Shown here: piece by piece, positions 8,004-16,266 of the stretch
Layout: each line of letters begins with the position of its first letter
Position numbering within the stretch: position 1 is the stretch's first letter
From: Acetobacter vaccinii
Lineage (GTDB): Bacteria > Pseudomonadota > Alphaproteobacteria > Acetobacterales > Acetobacteraceae
NCBI RefSeq assembly: GCF_008365315.1
Contig: NZ_CP043506.1
Location: 2,593,001-2,657,000, forward strand
Direction of reading: 5' to 3'
Length of the DNA stretch: 64,000 nucleotides
The notes under the pieces: model-generated
Databases searched by the model: none
What the model saw: only the letters and a program-made list of their open reading frames with translations
Told to the model about the DNA's origin: nothing
Translations under genes and position numbers: made by a program

Positions 8004-8380
8004 CAAAAACGTGAACACAGCTATGCGCCTTAAGAAGCGCCAGTTCCCCCTCTCTAAGCTTCAGAGGAGGTATGGGGCTTAAAGCATCCCACAATTCCCC
8101 GTGATCTGCATTTTTCTGACCTGAACCATCGGGGGCCAAATAAGGGAAATTTGGCAGATTTAACGCAGCAGACTTTGCTGCAATCAACACTAACGTAGAG
8201 TCGGGAGTCTTATGGCAGCGGCTCTTGCTGCATAGATTCACACGTTCCTACGCCTATCAGCATTGATACTCCTGCATTGCAGGCAATATCCCTGACATCA
8301 CTTCTGCCGCCTGAAATAACATTCAGGAAAACATAGTTTTTAATTTTCTGGATCATGACACCGTCCATTTCATAAAGAAA
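8004..8380. other. Non-coding gap with clustered small palindromes
   Basis: No convincing gene is seen. Four short inverted repeats occur: 8165-8181 and 8215-8231 (both GCAGC-N7-GCTGC, related to one another), 8265-8290 (GATA and CCTGCA arms with TGCAGG and TATC), and 8310-8327 (CCTGAA/TTCAGG). They could be parts of a small RNA, a degenerate repeat, or chance. No promoter or T-tract terminator was identified that would settle it. Confidence 0.4.
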
Positions 8381-8454
8381 TGGAGGTCCGGGCGGGAATC
8401 GAACCCACATACGCGGATTTGCAGTCCGCTACATCACCATTCTGCCACCGGACC
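8381..8454 (-). tRNA. tRNA-Cys (anticodon GCA)
   Basis: The minus strand folds as a tRNA of 74 nt. The acceptor arm GGTCCGG pairs with CCGGACC and is followed by T and an encoded CCA (8383-8381). The anticodon stem GCGGA/TCCGC carries loop CTGCAAA, with anticodon GCA at 8422-8420. The T arm includes GGTTCGATTCC. The run TGTAGCGGACTGCAAATCC closely resembles bacterial tRNA-Cys. The CCA end also forms one arm of a 7-bp inverted repeat with the 3' trailer (8365-8371 with 8377-8383). Confidence 0.95.
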
Positions 8455-8605
8455 CTCATCGGGTGTGTGGGTGGGTTATCTCCTGTTCCACGCATTTGGT
8501 CAAGATGTTGTCTTGAACGATTTTTAAATCAATATGGCACACAGTCGTGGTTCATCCGGTCACGCTGGCCGGGCGGGGACACGCCAAGGCAGAAGGACAG
8601 ACGAC

Positions 8606-9319
8606 ATGATCCTACAGGCAGGCACCGCCACGCTGGCGGAAAAGAAAGAAACAGAAGCAGAGATGTGGGTGGAAGCACGGAGCCTGATGGTCGATGACCA
8701 GCTACGCCCAACGGAAATTACCAACCCGCTGATTCTTAAAGCCATGCGCTCCCTTCCGCGGGAACTATGCGTTCTACCCCAGCAGCAGGCCGCCGCTTAT
8801 GCAGACACCAGCCTGCCCCTTTCTGCTGGCCGGGTTCTGGCGCAGCCTCTGCTGACTGCCCGCCTGCTACAGGCCGCAGACCCGCAGAAAGGCGAGCGGG
8901 CATTGGTCGTCGGGGCAGGGACGGGTTACGCTGCGGGACTGCTTGCGTCTCTGGGTCTGTCCGTGACTGCCTTGGAATCTGATTCTGCCTTGGCGGCCCA
9001 GGGGCAAAGCTTCTGTCAGCAGCTTGGCCTGAATGTCACCTGGAATATTGGTCCGCTGGACCATGGTGTGCCAGACAACGCCCCTTATGACCTGATTTAT
9101 TTTGATGGTGCGCTCTGTGCCCTGCCTGAGTTCTGCACGCGCGATCTGGCACCCAAGGGCCGCATTGTCGGACTGCTACAGAAAGCAGGTAAGCTGCCAG
9201 AAATTTTCCGGGCACGGGAAGTATCTGATGAAACAAACAGCCTGATGTTCACGTTCCTTGCCGAAGCACGTGTGCCCGTTCTGCCAGGCCTGGAAGCAGA
9301 GCGTCAGTTCACTTTCTGA
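8606..9319 (+). CDS. Protein-L-isoaspartate O-methyltransferase family protein
   Basis: This 237-residue SAM methyltransferase has LMVDDQLRPTEITNPLILKAM at the N terminus and SAM motif I LVVGAGTGYAAGLLASLG, followed by DLIYFDGAL. Canonical PCMT repairs isoaspartyl residues. This alphaproteobacterial subgroup next to tolC is more divergent, so repair activity is assumed rather than shown. The start at 8606 is preferred over an upstream in-frame ATG at 8534 because AAGGA lies 9 nt before it and the extra residues are low-complexity. It is first of the block pcm-tolC-popZ-valS. Confidence 0.8.
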   Translation: MILQAGTATLAEKKETEAEMWVEARSLMVDDQLRPTEITNPLILKAMRSLPRELCVLPQQQAAAYADTSLPLSAGRVLAQPLLTARLLQAADPQKGERALVVGAGTGYAAGLLASLGLSVTALESDSALAAQGQSFCQQLGLNVTWNIGPLDHGVPDNAPYDLIYFDGALCALPEFCTRDLAPKGRIVGLLQKAGKLPEIFRAREVSDETNSLMFTFLAEARVPVLPGLEAERQFTF

Positions 9320-9433
9320 CCATTCACACACCCAGCCGCCATGGTGAGCATGGCGGCATTGCTGATTTGCAGGAGATGTCATGCCATGATGGTTCCCTTC
9401 CCACGGCATGACAAAAGGCGGCAGGAACAGGCC

Positions 9434-10852
9434 ATGCGCTATTTTTATGGGCCGGGGGTCAGCCTTGCTGTCCTTCTGTGCGGCTCCTCCGCCTGGGGGC
9501 AGAAATACGATGGTGGGGGCTCCCCCACCTTTGTGCCCCATACGTTGCAGGAGGCTCTGGCAACGGCCTACCTGACCAACCCCACCCTGCAACAGGCCCG
9601 TGCGACATTGCGCGCCACGGATGAGGACGTGCCAACCGCCCTTTCCGGGTGGAGACCCACAATAACGGGCACCACAAACCTGTCCTACTACAAGGGCGTC
9701 AACGACTATCAGGGCACCTTGTCACGACACTTCAGTACTCCGGGCTATGCCGCCGGGGTATCCGTCACCCAGCCGCTCTATACGGGTGGCAAAACCACGT
9801 CCGCCACGCACCAGGCCGTCAATCAGGTCATGGCGGCAAGAGCACACCTGATCTCGGTCGAGCAGCAGGTTTTCCTTCAGGTGGTGGATGCTTACGTCAA
9901 TGTCATTACCGACGAGCAACTCCTCCAGCTCAACATCAACAACGAACGCGTTCTGGAGCAGCAACTCCGCGCGACCAGCGAGCGCTTTCATGTCGGCGAA
10001 ATTACACGCACAGACGTAGCACAGGCAGAAGCCGCCTATGCCTCGGCCACCGCAACGCGACATCAGTCCGAAGGTACGCTGCAAACCGCACAAGCCACCT
10101 ATATGCAGGTTGTGGGCATGGCTCCGCCCCCCAACCTTATTCCACCCCAACCACTGGCCTTGCCTGTCAAAAACGAGAAGGCTGCGGCCGCATTAGCCGT
10201 GCAGAACAACCCGGATGTAATCGAAGCCCTGTTTACCGAATCGGCCCGCAAGGATTCCGTCGGTGTTGCCATGGCCGCCATCATGCCCAAGGTTTCCGCC
10301 ACAGTGGCGTATCAGCGCATGGTCAATCAGGCTCTGAACAGCCAGGTCAACGAAAACAAATACGCAGCCATTACCTTTGACGTGCCGGTTTATCAGGGTG
10401 GGGGAGAATACGCAGCCGTCCGGCAGGCCAAGCAGCAAATGCAGGTTGCCCACAGGGGGGTGGATGTGCAGCGCAGAGCCGCTGCGCAGGACGCCGTTTC
10501 GAACTGGCAGAATTTTGTCGCATATCAGGCGGCAATTGCCAGCAACCGGGCCGCCATAAAAGCAGGCACCATTGCCCTGGACGGGGTAGAGCGGCAGGCC
10601 ATTGTCGGCACCAGTACAACGCTGGAGGTTCTGCAGCAGCAGGCCACGTTGCTGCAAGCGCAGGTAGCACTGGTGCAAAGCCTTGGCAGCATGGTCCTGT
10701 CTTCCTACAATGTGGCTGCGGCCATTGGCCGCCTGACTGCGGCGGATCTCAAACTTGCCGTGCCGCTTTATGATGACAAGGCATACTATAACGCGGTAAA
10801 GAACCGCTTGTGGGGGGTAAGCGACTACGCGCTTAACCAGCCCGGTCGGTAG
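9434..10852 (+). CDS. tolC: TolC-family outer membrane channel protein
   Basis: This 472-residue precursor has a signal peptide (MRYFYGPGVSLAVLLCGSSAWG, cleavage near AWG) and two repeated outer membrane efflux domains rich in Gln and Ala heptads. Typical TolC phrases are visible: TLQEALATAYLTNPTLQQARATL, VSVTQPLYTGGK, and VPVYQGGGEYAAVRQAKQQ in the second repeat. TolC trimers form the outer membrane and periplasmic exit duct for type I secretion and RND pumps. No pump genes adjoin it, so it probably serves several systems. Start 9434 is chosen over an upstream ATG because the signal peptide begins there with AGGAACAGG upstream. Confidence 0.92.
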   Translation: MRYFYGPGVSLAVLLCGSSAWGQKYDGGGSPTFVPHTLQEALATAYLTNPTLQQARATLRATDEDVPTALSGWRPTITGTTNLSYYKGVNDYQGTLSRHFSTPGYAAGVSVTQPLYTGGKTTSATHQAVNQVMAARAHLISVEQQVFLQVVDAYVNVITDEQLLQLNINNERVLEQQLRATSERFHVGEITRTDVAQAEAAYASATATRHQSEGTLQTAQATYMQVVGMAPPPNLIPPQPLALPVKNEKAAAALAVQNNPDVIEALFTESARKDSVGVAMAAIMPKVSATVAYQRMVNQALNSQVNENKYAAITFDVPVYQGGGEYAAVRQAKQQMQVAHRGVDVQRRAAAQDAVSNWQNFVAYQAAIASNRAAIKAGTIALDGVERQAIVGTSTTLEVLQQQATLLQAQVALVQSLGSMVLSSYNVAAAIGRLTAADLKLAVPLYDDKAYYNAVKNRLWGVSDYALNQPGR

Positions 10853-10884
10853 TACTGAGCCAGAACTGGCAGGGGTGTTTGTTC

Positions 10885-11463
10885 ATGATGTCGTCCCAGG
10901 AGCCTTCGGAAACGGCTGACAGGCAGGAAACGCAGGCGTCACCGCCCGCCGATGCCGATCAGCCGCATACTGATGCAACAGCCACTGCCACGCAGGATGA
11001 TGACGACATTCTGCTCCTTTCCCCTGCCATGCGTGATGACAGCGCGCCCGTCGGTGATGACCACGCCTCCACCGCACAGCACGGGGGAGAACCGCTTGCA
11101 CAACCCAGGCATGCCGATCATGATGGCGAAATACTGTCCGTGACCGATTTGAGACAGATTGATCTTAACAAAAAGGCTGAAAGCACAATGTCTGGCCCGC
11201 TGCCGATCCCGCTGAACGATGAAACGGTTTCCGATACCGCCAATTCCCTTTCTGTCCTCCAGAAGACACTGCAGGACAAATACCTGAGAGAGCATGAGGA
11301 GAGAAAAGTGGCCATCTCGCACGAAGGGTCCCTGACTGTTGAAGACATTGTGCGCCAGGAAGTGCGCGTGTTCCTCAAAAAATGGCTTGATGCCCACCTG
11401 GCAAGCATTGTCCAGGCGTCTGTCCGCAAGGAAGTTGAACGCCTGACGCAAAGCGGGCTGTAA
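10885..11463 (+). CDS. popZ: PopZ-like polar organising protein (DUF2497)
   Basis: The protein has 192 residues in two parts. The first about 130 are acidic, Pro/Thr-rich and probably disordered, with a DDDDILLLSPAM segment like the conserved DxLxLT patch of the family. The C-terminal about 50 (VEDIVRQEVRVFLKKWLDAHL, VRKEVERL) match the PopZ oligomerisation helices. PopZ builds polar condensates that anchor ParB-parS and recruit cell-cycle proteins. The N-terminal EEILASIRRIIS helix that Caulobacter PopZ uses for partner binding is not seen. The location between tolC and valS is the alphaproteobacterial arrangement. ATG 10885 is chosen because AGGGG is 9 nt upstream; 10888 is possible. Confidence 0.85.
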   Translation: MMSSQEPSETADRQETQASPPADADQPHTDATATATQDDDDILLLSPAMRDDSAPVGDDHASTAQHGGEPLAQPRHADHDGEILSVTDLRQIDLNKKAESTMSGPLPIPLNDETVSDTANSLSVLQKTLQDKYLREHEERKVAISHEGSLTVEDIVRQEVRVFLKKWLDAHLASIVQASVRKEVERLTQSGL

Positions 11464-11474
11464 GCCCCAGGTAC

Positions 11475-11511
11475 ACACCGCTCTGCCCGCCCGTCGGGCG
11501 GGCGGTGTTTT
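11475..11511 (+). terminator. Rho-independent terminator after popZ
   Basis: A GC-rich 8-bp stem (11485-11492 with 11496-11503, loop GTC) is extended by outer ACACCG/CGGTGT pairing. It is followed by TGTTTTC. It should separate the pcm-tolC-popZ transcript from valS. Confidence 0.8.
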
Positions 11512-11586
11512 CGGTTACGATGGCTCTGCAAGGCGGTGGCAGCATATGTGCCTGCCGCCTTTTTTACGTGGTATGGTTGGAACAGG

Positions 11587-14280
11587 ATGCTGAACAAGAC
11601 TTTTGATCCCGCACAGACAGAACAACATCTGTACACGCTGTGGGAAAGCCAGCGGGCTTTCTCCGCACGGCCAGAAAGCGGGAAAAAACCGTTTACCATC
11701 ATGATTCCGCCCCCCAACGTGACCGGCACCCTGCATATGGGCCACGCGTTGACCATGACCTTGCAGGACACGCTTGTCCGCTGGAAGCGCATGCAAGGCT
11801 TCGATACCCTATGGCAGCCCGGCACGGACCACGCAGGCATTGCCACACAGATGGTGGTAGAGCGCACGCTAGCGGCCGAAGGCAAAACACGCCAGGCCTT
11901 GGGTCGTGATGCCTTTGTAGAGCGCGTGTGGCAGTGGAAAGAGGAGTCCGGCGGTGGCATTACCCGCCAGCTCCGCAGGCTTGGCGCATCGCTGGACTGG
12001 CCGCGTGAACGCTTTACCATGGACGAAGGGCTTTCACGCGCAGTGCGTGAAGTGTTTGTCAGCCTGTACCGTGACGGTCTGATCTACCGTGACAGGCGAC
12101 TGGTCAACTGGGACCCCGTGTTCCGCTCCGCCATTTCCGACCTGGAAGTGGAAAGCAAGGACGTCGCGGGTAACCTGTGGTATATTCGCTACCCTGTGGA
12201 CGGTGCAGCCGACCTTTCCATTACCGTTGCCACAACACGCCCCGAAACCATGCTGGGTGATACGGCCGTAGCCGTTCATCCGGATGATGAACGCTATGCT
12301 GGGTTGATCGGCAAGTTTGTCCGCCTGCCTCTTACCGGGCGTCTGATCCCGATCGTCGCCGACACATATTCGGACCCTGAGAAAGGGACAGGCGCGGTCA
12401 AGATCACGCCTGCGCATGACTTCAACGACTTCGAGGTCGGCCGCCGCCACAACCTGCCCATGCTCTCTGTTCTGGATGATCAGGCATGCGTGATGCTTGA
12501 TGAAATCTCGGACGAGCTTTGCGCGCAGGACGGTCTTTCCGACCCCGCCTTCGTGCAATCCCTCAGCGGTCTTTCGCGCGAGGCGGCCAGAAAAGCGATT
12601 GTCGCGCAGCTGGAAGAAACCGGCTGGCTGGAAAAAATTGAACCTCACCGCCACCAGGTCCCTCACGCGGAGCGGGGCGGGGCGGTTATTGAACCCCGAC
12701 TGACCACGCAGTGGTACTGTGACGCTGGCAAGCTGGCCCCCGCAGCCATGGAGGCCGTTACATCGGGCCGCACCAACTTTGTGCCCAAGCAGTGGGAAAA
12801 TACCTTTTTCGCCTGGATGCGCGATATCCAGCCCTGGTGCATTTCCCGCCAGCTTTGGTGGGGGCACCGCATCCCTGCCTGGTACGGCCCGGACGGCCAT
12901 GTGTTTGTCGCTCATGATGAAGACGATGCTCTGGCACAGGCTGCACAGCACTACGGGCAGGCGACACCGCTGGACCGTGATGAGGACGTGCTGGACACGT
13001 GGTTCTCCTCCGCCTTGTGGCCTTTCTCCACTCTGGGCTGGCCCGACAAGACGGCTGAGCTGGACCGGTATTACCCGACCGATGTGCTGGTGACTGGCTT
13101 TGACATTATCTTCTTCTGGGTCGCCAGAATGATGATGATGGGCCAGCATTTCATGGGTGACGTGCCCTTCCGCCATGTTTTCATCCACGGGCTTGTACGG
13201 GACGAGCATGGGCAGAAAATGTCCAAGAGCAAAGGCAACGGCATTGACCCGCTGGAGCTGATCGAGGACTACGGTGCCGATGCCATGCGCTTTACCATCT
13301 GTGCGCTCACAGGCATTGGCCGCGATGTCAAACTCGGCCGCAAGCGCGTTGAAGACTACCGGGCCTTCATCACCAAACTATGGAACGCCGCTCGCTTTTG
13401 CGAAATGAACGGTGTTGCCCCACAGCCTGACTTTGACCCGACGACAGTCCAGTCTGCCCTCGGCCGCTGGATTTTGGCGGAAGTCGCCGCGACAACGGCA
13501 GAAGCCACAAAAGCGCTCGAAAACTACCGCTTCGATGAATACGCACTGACCTGCTACCGCTTTGTCTGGAACAAGTTCTGCGACTGGTTCCTGGAGTTTG
13601 CCAAGCCGGTCTTTACGTCTGACGATGCGGCACAGGCTGCGGAAATCCGCGCGGTTGCTGCCCACGTGCTGGGCACGATCCTGCGCCTGCTACAACCCGT
13701 TATCCCGTTTGTAACGGATACACTGTGGCAGGAGTTCGGGTTCGGCGCAGAAGGCAGCCTGATCAACGCCCCGTGGCCAGACCCCGTGGCACCAGAAAAC
13801 GCACAAGACGCGTGTGACGAGTGCGAACAGATTATCCGTATCATTACGGCCATTCGTACCGTCCGCTCGGAAATGAACATTCCGCCGTCCAGAACAGCCC
13901 CGGTTCTTCTGCGTGATGCAAGCCCGCTCACTCAGGCCCGGATAGAGCGCTGGAGCGAGTCTGTTGCCCGCATGGCGCGTGTCTCTGAAATTGCGTCCCT
14001 GGCAGGGGATGTGCCGCGTGGTGCAGTCCAGATTATTGTGGACGAAACAACGCTCATCCTGCCTCTGGAAGGGCTGGTGGACCTCGACGCCGAGAAAAAC
14101 CGCTTGCAGAAAGAGCTGGCAAAGGCCTCAGATGAGGTTGAAAAAACCGAAAAGAAGCTAGGCAACGAAAACTTTGTCAGCCGGGCCAAACCCGAGATCG
14201 TGCAGGAAATGCGTGATCGCCTTGAAAGCCAGCGCGGCGAATGTGAACGCCTGAAAGCGGCTCTGTCCCGCCTTCTTTAA
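11587..14280 (+). CDS. valS: Valine--tRNA ligase
   Basis: This 897-residue class I aminoacyl-tRNA synthetase charges tRNA-Val in the cytoplasm. Visible features are the HIGH-type motif in PNVTGTLHMGHAL (about residue 50), the WNWDPVF-type editing-domain entry (VNWDPVFRSAISDLEVES), GFDIIFFWVARMMMMG, the KMSKS loop DEHGQKMSKSKGNGIDP, an anticodon-binding domain, and the ValRS-specific C-terminal coiled coil (DLDAEKNRLQKELAKASDE onward). The start at ATG 11587 (MLNKTFDP) is preferred over an upstream ATG at 11536 because it matches family N termini and has GGAACAGG before it. Confidence 0.97.
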   Translation: MLNKTFDPAQTEQHLYTLWESQRAFSARPESGKKPFTIMIPPPNVTGTLHMGHALTMTLQDTLVRWKRMQGFDTLWQPGTDHAGIATQMVVERTLAAEGKTRQALGRDAFVERVWQWKEESGGGITRQLRRLGASLDWPRERFTMDEGLSRAVREVFVSLYRDGLIYRDRRLVNWDPVFRSAISDLEVESKDVAGNLWYIRYPVDGAADLSITVATTRPETMLGDTAVAVHPDDERYAGLIGKFVRLPLTGRLIPIVADTYSDPEKGTGAVKITPAHDFNDFEVGRRHNLPMLSVLDDQACVMLDEISDELCAQDGLSDPAFVQSLSGLSREAARKAIVAQLEETGWLEKIEPHRHQVPHAERGGAVIEPRLTTQWYCDAGKLAPAAMEAVTSGRTNFVPKQWENTFFAWMRDIQPWCISRQLWWGHRIPAWYGPDGHVFVAHDEDDALAQAAQHYGQATPLDRDEDVLDTWFSSALWPFSTLGWPDKTAELDRYYPTDVLVTGFDIIFFWVARMMMMGQHFMGDVPFRHVFIHGLVRDEHGQKMSKSKGNGIDPLELIEDYGADAMRFTICALTGIGRDVKLGRKRVEDYRAFITKLWNAARFCEMNGVAPQPDFDPTTVQSALGRWILAEVAATTAEATKALENYRFDEYALTCYRFVWNKFCDWFLEFAKPVFTSDDAAQAAEIRAVAAHVLGTILRLLQPVIPFVTDTLWQEFGFGAEGSLINAPWPDPVAPENAQDACDECEQIIRIITAIRTVRSEMNIPPSRTAPVLLRDASPLTQARIERWSESVARMARVSEIASLAGDVPRGAVQIIVDETTLILPLEGLVDLDAEKNRLQKELAKASDEVEKTEKKLGNENFVSRAKPEIVQEMRDRLESQRGECERLKAALSRLL

Positions 14281-14289
14281 AACCAGTAT

Positions 14290-14321
14290 CTGGCTCCTGC
14301 TCTGCAAAGAGCTGGAGCCAG
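14290..14321. repeat. Strong hairpin between valS and msrA
   Basis: Arms 14290-14297 and 14314-14321 (8 bp) and inner arms 14299-14303 and 14108+200-14312 (GCTCT/AGAGC) form a near-continuous 13-bp stem with a GCAA tetraloop and one T-T mismatch. No T tract follows, so it is either an RNA-stability element or an atypical terminator. Confidence 0.5.
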
Positions 14322-14351
14322 AACAACCCTGGCCTGTTGAGGAGCCTAATC

Positions 14352-14882
14352 ATGGAAACCGCAGTTTTAGGGGGAGGGTGCTTCTGGTGCCTTGAAGCAT
14401 TTTTTCAGGGTATCCGAGGTGTCCACAGCATCACACCCGGCTATGCTGGCGGCACAGTCGATAAGCCAACGTATGAGCAGGTGTGTTCCGGCACTACAGG
14501 CCATGCCGAGGTTATTCAACTGCAATGGGACCCGGCTCAGATCAGCTATACCGAGCTTTTGCTGATCTTTTTTACACTCCACGACCCCACGACGCTCAAC
14601 AGGCAGGGCAACGATATTGGTACACAATATCGCTCTGTTATTTTTTACACGTCAGAGCAGCAGGAACAGACCGCACACACTGTCATATGCGACATTGAGC
14701 GTGACGGACTGTGGACAAACCCTGTTGTGACCAGTGTTGAGCCGTTAAGCACTTTCTGGCCTGCTGAGGCTGCCCATCACGCCTATTACGCACGTAATCC
14801 TATGGCCGGGTATTGTCAGGCTGTTATCTCACCCAAACTCGCCAAAGCCCGCGCAGTGTTTGGAAAATATTTCAACCCGTAA
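14352..14882 (+). CDS. msrA: Peptide methionine (S)-S-oxide reductase MsrA
   Basis: This 176-residue MsrA domain has the catalytic signature GGGCFWCLEAFF right at the N terminus. It also has GYAGG, YEQVCSGTTGHAEVIQ, FFTLHDPTTLNRQGND and GTQYRSVIFY, all family hallmarks. It reduces the S-epimer of methionine sulfoxide in proteins, an oxidative-damage repair useful to a strictly aerobic acetic acid bacterium. Start ATG 14352 has GAGGAG 7-8 nt upstream; a TTG at 14337 is unlikely. It ends only 10 bp from the convergent ABC ATPase gene. Confidence 0.95.
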   Translation: METAVLGGGCFWCLEAFFQGIRGVHSITPGYAGGTVDKPTYEQVCSGTTGHAEVIQLQWDPAQISYTELLLIFFTLHDPTTLNRQGNDIGTQYRSVIFYTSEQQEQTAHTVICDIERDGLWTNPVVTSVEPLSTFWPAEAAHHAYYARNPMAGYCQAVISPKLAKARAVFGKYFNP

Positions 14883-14892
14883 GGGTAGGGGA

Positions 14893-16251
14893 CTATTCGA
14901 CCTCTTCTTCCTCCAGGAAGAAGCGGTCGCCTTCCTCATCATAGTCAAACAGTTCGGCAAAACGGGCCCAGCCAATAATGGTCTGGAGTGTCTGGCGGGC
15001 ATAATCCGCCGACATGGATGTTTCCAGTTCATCGCGGAAGCGCTCAGCCTTGACGCTATGACTGGAACGCTCATCCAGTGCCAGACAGATCATCTTGACC
15101 AAGGGCACCTGATGCAGCAGCGCATGGCTCATAATGGCCTTGCGCTCTTCCAGATCACTCAGAACAAAATGCACGCCCTCATTCAGCAGAAGGATGTCTC
15201 CATCCTCCAGTTCTGCCAGAGCCAGAAGTTCCAGAGATTCTCCCAAGGGGAAGAGATCATCCAGTTCCAGTTGCAGTTTTTCTGCAAGCACGGGTAGATC
15301 CGCCCGCCCATTGAGCGGCGGCGCCGCCAGAGCCTCCATCATCCCGATCATCATGGTGATCGAGACTGGAGCCAGGGCCCGGAACGCTGGAGCCATAGGT
15401 GCTACTGCCTGGGCAGCACCGTCGCCCAGATCAGCTTCAGAGACAATGGGCGCGCGCTGGGTCATGAGTGAATAGATGTGGTCAACCAGTGTCCTGAACT
15501 CCGCATCCACCCGGTTTCTGGGGTGAGAGAACGGAACGGTCAGAACATGGGCAATACGGCCAGGGTTGGAGGAGGCAATAATAATCCGGTCACACATGAG
15601 GACGGCTTCCTCAATATTATGCGTGACGATAAGCATGCTCTGAACCGGCAGTTTCTTTTCGGACCACAATTCAATCAGATCCGTACGCAAATTCTCGGCG
15701 GTCAGCACATCCAAAGCAGAAAACGGCTCATCCATCAGCAGCAGGGCAGGCTTGACGACCAGCGCCCGTGCCAACCCCACACGCTGCTGCATGCCGCCAG
15801 AAAGCTCTTTCGGCCAGGCGTTTTCATAACCACCCAACCCGATCAGGTTGATGGCATCCTGCACCAAGGTATCTCGCTCCTGCCTAGGCGTTCCTCTGGC
15901 ATCCAGCCCAAGCGCAACATTGTCTTCCACCGTCATCCATGGAAACAGGGCGAAGGACTGGAAGACAACGGCAATGTCCTCAATCGGACCTGTCAGCGGT
16001 TGCCCTTTCCAAAGCATTTCCCCCGATGTCGGGCGCAACAACCCTGCCAGAATACGCAGCAATGTGGACTTGCCAGAGCCAGAACGGCCCAATAGGCCCA
16101 CGATCTCTCCAGATCGCAGGGTCAGGTCCACACCATCAAGAACCTGCACATCCGCTGCACTGTCCTTGTGGTAAAATTGCCTGATTTGCCGGGCCTCGGC
16201 CAGCACTGTCCCATCCGTAATGGTCGGGTTGTCAGAAGACGAAAACACCAT
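14893..16251 (-). CDS. ABC transporter ATP-binding protein with C-terminal AAA-associated domain (NitT/TauT type)
   Basis: This 452-residue protein has an N-terminal about 250-residue ATPase: Walker A GRSGSGKST, Q-loop VFQSFALFPW, signature LSGGMQQRVGLARAL, Walker B LLLMDEPFSALD, and the switch His in IVTHNIEEA. The remaining about 170 residues are a regulatory-looking AAA-associated C-terminal domain (LPVLAEKLQLELDDLFPLGE, LLLNEGVHFVLSDLEERK), ending in an acidic tail. This architecture occurs in nitrate/sulfonate/taurine-like importers of unknown substrate. It lies 15 bp after the fused permease gene in one transcript with dut, coaBC and ubiE. No solute-binding protein is nearby. Confidence 0.9.
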   Translation of the reverse strand: MVFSSSDNPTITDGTVLAEARQIRQFYHKDSAADVQVLDGVDLTLRSGEIVGLLGRSGSGKSTLLRILAGLLRPTSGEMLWKGQPLTGPIEDIAVVFQSFALFPWMTVEDNVALGLDARGTPRQERDTLVQDAINLIGLGGYENAWPKELSGGMQQRVGLARALVVKPALLLMDEPFSALDVLTAENLRTDLIELWSEKKLPVQSMLIVTHNIEEAVLMCDRIIIASSNPGRIAHVLTVPFSHPRNRVDAEFRTLVDHIYSLMTQRAPIVSEADLGDGAAQAVAPMAPAFRALAPVSITMMIGMMEALAAPPLNGRADLPVLAEKLQLELDDLFPLGESLELLALAELEDGDILLLNEGVHFVLSDLEERKAIMSHALLHQVPLVKMICLALDERSSHSVKAERFRDELETSMSADYARQTLQTIIGWARFAELFDYDEEGDRFFLEEEEVE

Positions 16252-16266
16252 GGGTGGCTGGCCCCT

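Noticed and set aside
8381..8454. tRNA-Cys as an attachment site for an integrated element
   Set aside because: No integrase, no direct repeat of the tRNA 3' end, and flanking genes look native.
9649..10380. A 243-codon plus-strand frame inside tolC
   Set aside because: It is the +1 frame of tolC, with Arg/Gly/Ser-rich nonsense and no start signal.
12034..13209. A 391-codon open frame opposite valS
   Set aside because: It lies wholly within a certain gene; its translation has no recognisable family.
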